A stretch of DNA of 64,000 bases, from the NCBI GenBank assembly GCA_020060765.1, contig JAGUZQ010000120.1, positions 62,001 to 126,000 on the forward strand. Reading direction: 5' to 3'. The translations under genes and the position numbers were made by a program. Position 1 is the stretch's first letter, and each line of letters opens with the position of its first letter. Positions 52,254 to 59,897 of this stretch are shown here, one piece after another. The DNA comes from Planctomycetota bacterium. GTDB taxonomy: Bacteria; Planctomycetota; SZUA-567. The notes beneath the pieces were generated by a model. It was not told the DNA's origin, ran no database searches, and was given only the letters and a program-made list of their open reading frames with translations.

Positions 52254-53315
52254 TTATTTCTCAGTAACGCCGGTCGAATCACGCACGATCATTTTCGGCT
52301 CGTAACACCTCTCCTCCATTAGCGAGGGATTGGTCAATTGCTCGATCAGGCGCAGGGCGGCGTCTTTGCCCAGTTGCCGCACCGGCAATTCAAAGGTCGT
52401 GATAGATGGCGTCATCAATTGAGAAATCTCCGAATTGTTGCAGCCGGTCACCGCCACGTCGCCCGGCACTGACAGCCCTCCAGTCTGCAAATACTTTATG
52501 ACGCGCGCCGCCACCGTGTCTTCCATCGTGACGATGGCGCGGGGGCGGTCTTCGGGGTCGCGTAACACGCACTCCAAGGCATGTTCCACGCCTTCGCCAT
52601 CGAAGCCGACCTCGCGGCAATGTTCCTGTTTCAACCGGCAACCGAATTCGAGGCAAGCCGCTTTTGCACCTGCCAGAAAATCGCGCGACGACGGGTAATT
52701 TTCACCAAACCAGAACACCGCCAGCCGCTTGCGCCCCAGCCCTGCCAGATGCTCCACCGCGCCCCAGCCCGCCCCGCGATAGTCGAAATAATAACGCCGG
52801 TTCTCGCCGCCTTCGGGGTAGTTTTTGACAAAAAGATGCGGGATGTTCCTGCTTTCAAGCTGGTTTATTACCCGCCGGTCGATCTGGTAGGCAGCGATCA
52901 GGAAACCGGCGTAATCGGCGGTCTGCGGGATAAAAGTTTCGGTAATCTCCCGCCGTTCGCTGGCGAGAATGTCGAGAATGTAGCCGTTTTCCTGCAGAAT
53001 TTCACCTGCCCCGCGGATCAGTTCCGCCGTAAGCGGGTGCGTGGTATAAGCAATATCAAACACAATAAGCCCGATCCGGCGCGATGTCACCGGCGCGGCT
53101 GCGCGCAAAAAAGTGCCCTTACCACTGGTGCGGCTCAGGTAGCCCTCGGTTTCCAGCTCTTTTATCGCTTGCCGGACAGTATTGCGCGAAATTCCGTAAT
53201 TTTCCGCCAATTCCGGCTCGGAAACCAATCTTTCGCCAGGTTTCAACTCGCCTGAGCGGATCTTTTCCAGCAAAGTCCGCTTGAATTCCTGGTATTTAAA
53301 ACGATTCTTACTCAT
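52254..53315 (-). CDS. GntR-HTH/LacI-sensor (AraR-type) transcriptional repressor
   Basis: 353 aa. The N-terminal GntR winged helix (about 5-75) has KIRSGELKPGERLVSEPELAENYGISRNTVRQAIKELETEGYLSR. The rest is a LacI-type periplasmic-binding-like sensor (RRIGLIVFDIAYTTHPL, RKRLAVFWFGENYPSSRDF, RAIVTMEDTVAARV, PGDVAVTGCNNSE). This combination is that of AraR. Its promoter carries a TTGTA/TACAA palindrome next to the -10, so it probably represses itself and the GH20-SIS-DUF6259 genes that follow on the same strand, with an amino sugar or derivative as inducer (inference). Confidence 0.9.
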   Translation of the reverse strand: MSKNRFKYQEFKRTLLEKIRSGELKPGERLVSEPELAENYGISRNTVRQAIKELETEGYLSRTSGKGTFLRAAAPVTSRRIGLIVFDIAYTTHPLTAELIRGAGEILQENGYILDILASERREITETFIPQTADYAGFLIAAYQIDRRVINQLESRNIPHLFVKNYPEGGENRRYYFDYRGAGWGAVEHLAGLGRKRLAVFWFGENYPSSRDFLAGAKAACLEFGCRLKQEHCREVGFDGEGVEHALECVLRDPEDRPRAIVTMEDTVAARVIKYLQTGGLSVPGDVAVTGCNNSEISQLMTPSITTFELPVRQLGKDAALRLIEQLTNPSLMEERCYEPKMIVRDSTGVTEK

Positions 53316-53349
53316 ATTAATTCCAACATGGCTGGTTTTTAAATCCCAT

Positions 53350-53388
53350 TTGTACCTACAATATACAAGGAGAAAATCTGTTTGTCAA
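53350..53388 (-). promoter_or_regulatory. Promoter and operator of the GntR-GH20 operon
   Basis: Minus strand: -35 TTGACA (53383-53388), 17-nt spacer, -10 TATATT (53360-53365). The palindrome TTGTACCTACAA (53350-53361) overlaps the -10 edge and the expected start site. It resembles the AraR-type operator (ATTTGTAC half sites), as expected for the GntR/LacI hybrid encoded just downstream. Confidence 0.65.
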
Positions 53389-53417
53389 CTGCCGAGAGTG
53401 GTATTTTGTTAAGAATC

Positions 53418-53446
53418 TTGCATCCGGTCGGAATTCGCGTTATATA
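53418..53446 (+). promoter_or_regulatory. Putative promoter of acnB
   Basis: -35 TTGCAT (53418-53423), 17-nt spacer, -10 TATATA (53441-53446), about 75 nt upstream of the acnB ATG and divergent from the GntR promoter. Confidence 0.4.
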
Positions 53447-53521
53447 ATATGTCATCGGTTCAGGCAGGGGGAAAATGTTATTCCCCGGCGTCTGAAATCA
53501 TATTTTCTACAGGAGAACGTC

Positions 53522-56053
53522 ATGAACCAGAGTTACGAGTCGCACGTCCGTGAACGCGCCGCGCAAGGCATTCCGCCCCTGCCGCTGACGGCGGAGCAGA
53601 CGGGTGAAGTCTGCCGGTCACTGGTCAATCCCGAAATCGGGCAGGACGCAACGCTAGCCGACCTGCTGGCCGAGCGCGTGCCGCCGGGGGTTGACCCCGC
53701 CGCGAAAATCAAGGCCGAATTTCTGGCCGCTATCGCGCGCGGCGACCAGGAATCTCATTTCCTTCTGCCAGAAAAAGCGGTGGAACTGCTGGGTGCCATG
53801 CTGGGCGGATATAACATTCCGCGCCTGATCGAACTGCTGGATGACGTGCGCCTCGCGCCCCTGGCGGCCAAGGCTCTCAAGCACACGGTATTTATTTTCG
53901 ACAATTTCAAAACCGTCGACGAACTGCGCCAGCGCGGCAACAAGTTCGCCAAGGAATTGATGGAGTCATGGGCGGCGGCGGAATGGTTTACGTCTTTGCC
54001 GGAACTTCCGAAAAAAATCAAGGTCAAGATTTTCAAAGTCGACGGCGAGACCAACACCGACGACCTGTCCCCCGCCGGGCACGCGCCCAGCCGTCCCGAT
54101 ATTCCCCTGCACGCGCTGTCGATGGGCGAGACCCGCTTTCCCGGCGGCGTGGCGGAAATCGCGAAATTCCGCACCGAGGGTTTTGACGTCGCCTTTGTGG
54201 GCGACACCGTCGGCACCGGCTCCAGCCGCAAGTCGGCGACCAACTCCATGATCTGGCACATCGGCCAGGATATCCCCTTTATTCCCAACAAGCGCCGGGG
54301 CGGAGTCGTCATCGGCGAACAGATCGCGCCGATCTTTTTCAACACCTTCGAGGATTCCGGCGGCCTGCCAATCCGCTGCAAGGTGGATAAACTGAAGACC
54401 GGACAGGCTGTCACTATAGACACCAAGGCCGGAAAAATTCTCGGCGAGTCAGGCGAGGTTCTCGCCACATTCAAACTTACGCCGGTGACGATGGCGGACG
54501 AATACCGTGCAGGCGGGCGGGTGCCGCTGATCATCGGGCGGAAACTCACCGCCGCCGCGCGCGGCGCAATGGGCAAGTCACCGTCTGACGTATTTGCAAT
54601 GGTGCCGCCTTTGCCGAAGCAGAAGGGACAGGGCTATACCCTAGCGCAGAAAATCGTCGGCCGCGCCTGCGGGGTGGACGGCGTTTTGCCGGGCGAAACC
54701 TGCGAGCCGAAAATGACCACCGTCGGCAGCCAGGACACGACCGGCCCCATGACCCGCGACGAAATGACGGAGTTGGCGTGCCTGAAATTCCAGGCCGACT
54801 TCACCATGCAGTCGTTCTGCCACACCGCTGCCTATCCCAAGGACAAGGACAAGAAGATGCACACGACCTTGCCGGGATTTTTCACCGAACGCGGCGGCGT
54901 CGCGCTCAAACCCGGCGACGGCATTATCCATTCCTGGCTGAACCGCTTTATCCTCCCCGACACCGTCGGCACCGGCGGCGACAGCCACACGCGTTTCCCC
55001 ACCGGCATTTCCTTCCCCGCCGGTTCAGGCCTGGTCGCGTTCGCGGCGGCGCTCGGGATCATGCCGCTGGACATGCCGGAATCGACACTGGTCAAGGTGA
55101 CGGGGAAATTTAACGACGGCATTACCCTGCGCGACCTGGTAAATGCCATCGCCCTGATCGGAATCGAAAAAGGATTGGTCGACCGCCCCGGCGCAGGCGC
55201 GAAAAATATTTTTAACGGCACTATCCTGGAAATCGAAGGCATGCCAGAACTGACGGTCGAACAGGCGTTTGAACTGACCTGCGCGTCGGCCGAACGCTCC
55301 GCCGCGGCGGGAACGGTGGCGCTGGGGCTTGAATCCGTGGTGCAATATATCAAAAGCAACATTGCGTTGATGAAGAAACTCACGCGCGAGGCTTATCGGG
55401 ATGTCGAGACTCTCGAAAAACGCATCGCCGAAGCGCAAGCCTGGGTTGACAATCCGAAGCTGCTCACGCGCGACGACCACGCGGAATTTCTCGCCACGCT
55501 GGAAATCGACCTCGCGTCCATCACCGAGCCGGTAGTGGCCTGCCCCAACAATCCCGACAACGTGCAACGGCTGTCGGCCATCGCGGGCGACGAAATCGAC
55601 GAGGTTTTTATCGGCTCCTGCATGACCAACATCGGCCACTTCCGCGCGGCGGCAAAGATTCTCGCCGGTTGCGAGTTGAAAGTGAAACGCCTGTGGCTGA
55701 CGCCGCCCACGCGGATGGACCGGCAGCAGCTCGAAAAAGAAGGCGTTATCGCGGAATTCGAGAAGATCGGCGCGCGGGTGGAGATACCCGGCTGTTCGCT
55801 CTGCATGGGCAACCAGGCGCGGGTCGAGAACGACGCGCGGGTCTTTGGCACCAGCACCAGAAATTTCAACAACCGCCTGGGCGACGGCGCACAGGTCTAT
55901 CTCGGGAGCGCGGAACTGGCGGCGGTGGTGGCGAAATACGGGCTGGTTCCGACAGTCGCGGAATACCTGGCGGAATACGACAAATGCGTCAAACCCGCGC
56001 GGGAGGAAATCTACCGGTATCTCAATTTCCACGAGATGCCGGAATACAGATAA
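53522..56053 (+). CDS. acnB: Aconitate hydratase B
   Basis: 843 aa, close to the roughly 865 of AcnB. Domain order is that of AcnB: HEAT-like N-terminus, swivel domain next (NTDDLSPAGHAPSRPDIPLHA, VGTGSSRKSATNS), then the catalytic domains with TVGSQDTTGPMTRDE, GTGGDSHTRFPTGISFPAGSG, and the cluster cysteines in FIGSCMTNIGHF and IPGCSLCMGNQARV. It interconverts citrate and isocitrate through a 4Fe-4S cluster, and in some species acts on 2-methylisocitrate. AGGAG precedes the ATG. It appears to be monocistronic, ending at a strong hairpin and repeat DNA. Confidence 0.97.
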   Translation: MNQSYESHVRERAAQGIPPLPLTAEQTGEVCRSLVNPEIGQDATLADLLAERVPPGVDPAAKIKAEFLAAIARGDQESHFLLPEKAVELLGAMLGGYNIPRLIELLDDVRLAPLAAKALKHTVFIFDNFKTVDELRQRGNKFAKELMESWAAAEWFTSLPELPKKIKVKIFKVDGETNTDDLSPAGHAPSRPDIPLHALSMGETRFPGGVAEIAKFRTEGFDVAFVGDTVGTGSSRKSATNSMIWHIGQDIPFIPNKRRGGVVIGEQIAPIFFNTFEDSGGLPIRCKVDKLKTGQAVTIDTKAGKILGESGEVLATFKLTPVTMADEYRAGGRVPLIIGRKLTAAARGAMGKSPSDVFAMVPPLPKQKGQGYTLAQKIVGRACGVDGVLPGETCEPKMTTVGSQDTTGPMTRDEMTELACLKFQADFTMQSFCHTAAYPKDKDKKMHTTLPGFFTERGGVALKPGDGIIHSWLNRFILPDTVGTGGDSHTRFPTGISFPAGSGLVAFAAALGIMPLDMPESTLVKVTGKFNDGITLRDLVNAIALIGIEKGLVDRPGAGAKNIFNGTILEIEGMPELTVEQAFELTCASAERSAAAGTVALGLESVVQYIKSNIALMKKLTREAYRDVETLEKRIAEAQAWVDNPKLLTRDDHAEFLATLEIDLASITEPVVACPNNPDNVQRLSAIAGDEIDEVFIGSCMTNIGHFRAAAKILAGCELKVKRLWLTPPTRMDRQQLEKEGVIAEFEKIGARVEIPGCSLCMGNQARVENDARVFGTSTRNFNNRLGDGAQVYLGSAELAAVVAKYGLVPTVAEYLAEYDKCVKPAREEIYRYLNFHEMPEYR

Positions 56054-56085
56054 ATCTCCAGTCGCCAGTTGACAGTCTCCAGTGC

Positions 56086-56118
56086 CAGTTGGCGCAGGCT
56101 TTTTGCCTGCGCCAACTG
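56086..56118 (+). terminator. Strong stem-loop after acnB
   Basis: Perfect 14-bp stem (CAGTTGGCGCAGGC at 56086-56099 with its complement at 56105-56118) and a T5 loop, 33 nt past the acnB stop. No T tract follows, so it could be a terminator or a transcript-stabilising hairpin. Confidence 0.6.
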
Positions 56119-56157
56119 ACTAATTAGCAAAGCACCAATCCTATTTATCGATTTTTG

Positions 56158-56745
56158 TTAATTACGGGGGAGATACGGGGATCTGATATCCAAGTATTGT
56201 GTCCACGGAATCCCTGCTGGAATTCCCGTATATTTAAATATCTCTGGAAATGAGATATCACTCATTACGGGGATATTTATTATTTTGACAGGCTCCCCGT
56301 AATGAATGCTGAACGTAATATTGTTTTTATTCTTCTCCTTAAGTTTATCCCTAAGCCAATCAAATTCGTTCTTATTGAGCATCCTACTTTTTTTGTATTC
56401 TGTAATTGCACATAACGGACGGGAATATATCATTACTTCACATGTGGATTCTTTATATTGATGCAAAATATCATAAATATCACTTAACGACTTACGTCGC
56501 CCATAATCGTTGCCTAATCTTCGTAATGTATTAATCGTAGCATCTAGCATTTGATATGATTCTTTATTGTCTTCATCCATCACAATGCACAGTTCAAATA
56601 CCATCGATGGTCTTTCTTGATATTCAATATCCTCATCTCTCATTTTTCTTGATTCGATCATTTCGCTGCCTTGATTGCATGAAGAAAAAACTACGCATAA
56701 ACAACACGCAAGTAGCGAGATAGTGATTTTATAAGTACGTCCCAT
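56158..56745 (-). CDS. Hypothetical AT-rich lipoprotein
   Basis: 195 aa. The N-terminal signal ends in the lipobox VFSSC (Cys about 23), so it is probably lipid-anchored. The rest is charged and shows no recognised family: RPSMVFELCIVMDEDNKES, YKESTCEVMIYSRPL, NNITFSIHYGEPVKIINIPV. Base composition and codon use (many AAA, ATA, AAT) are clearly richer in AT than all neighbours, suggesting recent acquisition. AGGGG precedes the ATG. It is insulated by a terminator upstream (56801-56831) and a hairpin downstream, and lies between inverted phased repeats, like cargo in a cassette. Function unknown. Confidence 0.7.
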   Translation of the reverse strand: MGRTYKITISLLACCLCVVFSSCNQGSEMIESRKMRDEDIEYQERPSMVFELCIVMDEDNKESYQMLDATINTLRRLGNDYGRRKSLSDIYDILHQYKESTCEVMIYSRPLCAITEYKKSRMLNKNEFDWLRDKLKEKNKNNITFSIHYGEPVKIINIPVMSDISFPEIFKYTGIPAGIPWTQYLDIRSPYLPRN

Positions 56746-56800
56746 TGTTATCCCCTATTCGATTGGCTAAATCCTTCGTGTATTATTTTCCCTCTCCGAA

Positions 56801-56831
56801 AAAAAGCGCGCCAATAACCGGCGCGCTTTTT
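56801..56831. terminator. Bidirectional rho-independent terminator
   Basis: Stem GCGCGCC (56806-56812) with GGCGCGC (56820-56826), flanked by an A run on the left and a T run on the right, so it works on both strands. It separates the lipoprotein gene from the DUF3352-like gene. Confidence 0.88.
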
Positions 56832-56869
56832 CATCACTGGAGACTGTCAACTGGAGACTGGAGACTTTT

Positions 56870-58792
56870 TCATTTTCCGATGCCGGGAATTTCCTCGCCG
56901 CCGATGGAAGGCGCGGTGCCGTGGCGAGGAACCAGCGGCTTGGGCTGGTTGCCGCTGTCGGCGCCGAAGAACTCCGCCAGCTTCGCCCCGATCACGCCCA
57001 GCGTGGTGGGGTTGGAAATCAGGAACTTGTCAGACATATACACCAGCACCGCGCCGAATCCCAGCGGGCTGTAGGTGGTGAAGGTGATGCCCTGGGGATT
57101 GTTCTTGATGCCCATGCCGCAGCCGAAGAAATATTGCGCGAGTTCGTTGCCGGGCGGCAGCAACCCCGCATCGGCGGAGTAGGAGGGGATGGCGGTCCAG
57201 ACGTTCAAAATCGGCATGACGGCGTCGTAGACTCGCGGGTAGCTTTCGCGGCTGTCGCTGTACATAAACACGCCGTAGCCCTGCCCCATGCCGCGACTCA
57301 CGCGCTTGTAGTCGGTGGCTTCGGTCAGCGGGCGCATGGGCGGCTGGCGGAAAATCGCTTTCAGCACCTGCGGATGGGTGGCGAAATAAATCACGCCGGT
57401 CTCGCCGGCCTGGCGGTAGACGCAGTAGCTGGGCGCCAGCGGCACCGGCTGCCCGGAGCGGTTGAAATACTTGATCACCACCTCGCGCCCGTCTCCGGTC
57501 TTGACCGGCAGCCGGGTGAACTTGGCTTCCAGGGTCTGCTCCATCCGGGCAATCACCGCCTCGAAAGCCTGGCAATTGGCGGTGTCGAAGCGGATGGCGA
57601 CTCCGGCGGGGCCGGGTTGGATGATGATGGCGTCGCCCAGCGTTTCCAGCAGTTCGGGGGCGGGTACGCCCAGAATGTCCTGCTTGCCCGCGAGGTTGGC
57701 CAGCCCCAGGGGCGTCTTGATGCCCAACGCTTCCTCCACCGCGTCGAAGAGGCGCGGGATTTCACGGTAAAGGCTGGGCAGGTCGGCGCGCGCTGCGAGA
57801 ATGCCGGGAGCGTCGGCGGGAAGCTGCTGCGCGGCCAGTTCCGCCTTGGTCAGCATGGACAGGGTGCAGAGGATGCCGCGGCGCTCGCCGGGAGCGTGCA
57901 GGTACATGGTATGCCGGATGCCTTCTTCCTGGAAACCGCCAGCCATGCCCAGCGCCTGCACCCCGTTCAACCCCAGCGCGTCCAGCAGCCGCAATTGGCG
58001 GGGCAGGCGCAAGGCTTCCAGCAGGCCGTAAAGGCGGCTGGAATTGATGTAGATAAAGCCCATCTGGCCGCTGGCCTCGGCTCCGGCGTAGACTGATTTG
58101 AACAGGGGATCACGCGCCAGAGACTTTGCGCCCAGCGCGTCCTTGCGACGGTCGAGAATGGCTTTCAGCCCGTCGCTGGAAGGCCCCCGGTAAAACAGCA
58201 GGAACCGCCCCATCAGCACGAACCGCAACGGCTTTTCGCCAGCGATCATCAGCACCGTATGGTCGCCGGCGTATTTCTCCTCCCAAGCGACGTTCTTGAG
58301 GGGGATGGGATCATTGGACATGTCGCGCGGCTTGTTGACCAGCGCCTTCACCGCGTCGAACAACTGTTTCTGGTCTGGCTCCTGTGCCAGCCTGACCGCC
58401 ATCAGGGAAGTAAAGTCGACCTGGCCGTTCTGATCCTCGCTCACGTCGAGGATAGCGCCGGAAAGCTGGCCGCTGAGCAGAGAAGCGATAAAGGCGGGTT
58501 CGAGTTTGGCGACCTCGGCCACCTGCTGGATAAACTTCGATTTGGCGTCCTGGTAGCCGGTCAGGAACGCGGCGACCTCGGGATGACCGGCAACCTGACG
58601 CAGAACAGACTTCTCGTAAGCCGGAGCCTGCGCCTTGCCATCGGGGAGCTGGAAAAACAACAGTGTTTCCGGCGGCAACACACTTTCGATTTCAAGCTGA
58701 TCCTCCTCGGCGAAGGAACGGGCGCCGAATAAACCGGCAGTCAGCAACGCCGAGGCCAGAAACAAGAAAAGATACCTGCGGATATTAATCAT
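56870..58792 (-). CDS. Exported DUF3352-like protein
   Basis: 640 aa. The signal peptide is about 1-28 (cleavage after SFA before EED). The mature protein starts with VLPPETLLFFQLPDGKAQAPAYEKS, the kind of opening seen in DUF3352-type exported proteins of PVC bacteria, followed by repeated domains with GHPEVAAFLTGYQDAKSKF, RFVLMGRFLLFYRGPSS and GVIYFATHPQVLKAIFR. It ends in a Pro/Gly-rich tail. Its size and style recall 27753-30101, though the two are distant. Role unknown, extracytoplasmic. The RnfG-like gene lies 109 nt upstream on the same strand. Confidence 0.62.
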   Translation of the reverse strand: MINIRRYLFLFLASALLTAGLFGARSFAEEDQLEIESVLPPETLLFFQLPDGKAQAPAYEKSVLRQVAGHPEVAAFLTGYQDAKSKFIQQVAEVAKLEPAFIASLLSGQLSGAILDVSEDQNGQVDFTSLMAVRLAQEPDQKQLFDAVKALVNKPRDMSNDPIPLKNVAWEEKYAGDHTVLMIAGEKPLRFVLMGRFLLFYRGPSSDGLKAILDRRKDALGAKSLARDPLFKSVYAGAEASGQMGFIYINSSRLYGLLEALRLPRQLRLLDALGLNGVQALGMAGGFQEEGIRHTMYLHAPGERRGILCTLSMLTKAELAAQQLPADAPGILAARADLPSLYREIPRLFDAVEEALGIKTPLGLANLAGKQDILGVPAPELLETLGDAIIIQPGPAGVAIRFDTANCQAFEAVIARMEQTLEAKFTRLPVKTGDGREVVIKYFNRSGQPVPLAPSYCVYRQAGETGVIYFATHPQVLKAIFRQPPMRPLTEATDYKRVSRGMGQGYGVFMYSDSRESYPRVYDAVMPILNVWTAIPSYSADAGLLPPGNELAQYFFGCGMGIKNNPQGITFTTYSPLGFGAVLVYMSDKFLISNPTTLGVIGAKLAEFFGADSGNQPKPLVPRHGTAPSIGGEEIPGIGK

Positions 58793-58901
58793 TCTGCCTT
58801 TTCCTTTGAGAAACCCGAAAACAGACCGGCGCTACTGTCATTGTCGAAAATCGCGCCTGATCCTTCTCCCGGCTCCCCGCAGGCCGGAAGACGACACCAG
58901 A

Positions 58902-59570
58902 TCATTTTACCGCCGCATTCAGCTTGGCTTCTGCATCCTTGATCGCCGCGACAATGCCGCGGGTGGAATAGGTCGCGGCGGTGATGACATCCACCGTGCC
59001 GCCGTCCTTTTTCAAAGCGAGAATACGTACGTCGGCTCCGGCGAATTGTTTCTGAAAATCGGTGCGCGCATCGGCCAGGGGTTCCTTGCCGGAAAAAAGC
59101 CCGCCTTCCGCCCAGGTACAGGGAGCTTTTCTGTCCTTGGCCTTTTCGCCCAGGCCGGGCGTCTCCTCGCTTTTCACCACTTTCCAGCCGACGAGGTAAA
59201 GTCCGCCGCTCTTGGCTTCCGTCCGGTCGGCGTAACCGGGCAGCAACTTGGCCGCGTCGCAGGCGGGGTTGACAAAACCCACCATCAGTTCGATCGGCAC
59301 CGCCGTGTTGTAGCCTACGCCTGAACCGAGAACGGCGTAATAGGAGGGCTGCTCGTCTTCTTCGTCAAGGTAAATCGCGGTCACGTTTTCATTGATAACC
59401 GTTGCTTTCTCAAAGCCGTGAAAAAAGACGTCTTTCAGAGCGTTCACCTTGGCCGCCTCGGCCTGTTCGGCGATTTTCACCTTGGTTTTGCTGTAAACAA
59501 AAGCAAGAGAACCGGCAGCCAAGGCAGACACCAACGCCAGCACAAAGGTCAGATGCAGAAACTTTTTCAT
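58902..59570 (-). CDS. rnfG: RnfG/NqrC-like FMN-binding protein
   Basis: 222 aa. One N-terminal membrane anchor (about 5-26) is followed by an extracytoplasmic FMN_bind domain: SGVGYNTAVPIELMVGF, KSEETPGLGEKA (the ETPGLG signature) and VDVITAATYSTRG, where the Thr of the TAATYST motif is the expected covalent FMN site (S/TGAT in most). RnfG is a subunit of the Rnf ferredoxin:NAD oxidoreductase. The other Rnf/Nqr subunits are not within the window on this side, and the next gene upstream is separated by a MITE, so it may be a stand-alone relative. Confidence 0.8.
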   Translation of the reverse strand: MKKFLHLTFVLALVSALAAGSLAFVYSKTKVKIAEQAEAAKVNALKDVFFHGFEKATVINENVTAIYLDEEDEQPSYYAVLGSGVGYNTAVPIELMVGFVNPACDAAKLLPGYADRTEAKSGGLYLVGWKVVKSEETPGLGEKAKDRKAPCTWAEGGLFSGKEPLADARTDFQKQFAGADVRILALKKDGGTVDVITAATYSTRGIVAAIKDAEAKLNAAVK

Positions 59571-59605
59571 TTTAAAATCCTGTGACAGAACAAGGGACTA
59601 TGGGC

Positions 59606-59790
59606 AATACGGTTTAGGTTAACGAAAAGTCTTTCTGTTTTAGGACTAAATTTACGCGCGTCATTCCCGCGAAGGCGGGAATCCAGTGGGAAAATCGTAC
59701 GCAACACCGCCTGGATTCCCGCCTTCGCGGGAATGACGATTTATAAGTTTTATCTAAAACAGTACGGTTTCTCCTTAACTAAACCGTATT
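59606..59790. repeat. MITE/REP-like palindromic element, copy 4 (most complete)
   Basis: 185 bp. Perfect 12-bp terminal inverted repeats (AATACGGTTTAG at 59606-59617 with its complement at 59779-59790), inner arms with CTGTTTTAG, and the REP-like core 59659-59738 with the CGTACGCAACACC loop. Outside it are similar short sequences (GGACTATGGGC and GGACTAGGGC), relics of the AGGGACTA family. It fills most of the 59571-59897 gap. Confidence 0.88.
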
Positions 59791-59897
59791 CGGACTAGGG
59801 CAATTTATCCCCTCTCCCCCGTGGATCATGCTAATGGTATTTTAACGTCGCCAACGGTCAAGAATTTATTGCCGTCTGGAAAAAAATCCGGCCTGAC

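Larger units (their letters stand above)
56053..56866. repeat. Inverted pair of AGTCTCC-family phased repeats bracketing a lipoprotein gene
   Basis: The left arm 56053-56080 (four 7-bp units) and right arm 56836-56866 are inverted copies differing at two positions over 28 bp. They enclose an AT-rich gene (56158-56745) and two hairpins. The same unit order is present at 26275-26304. Confidence 0.75.
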
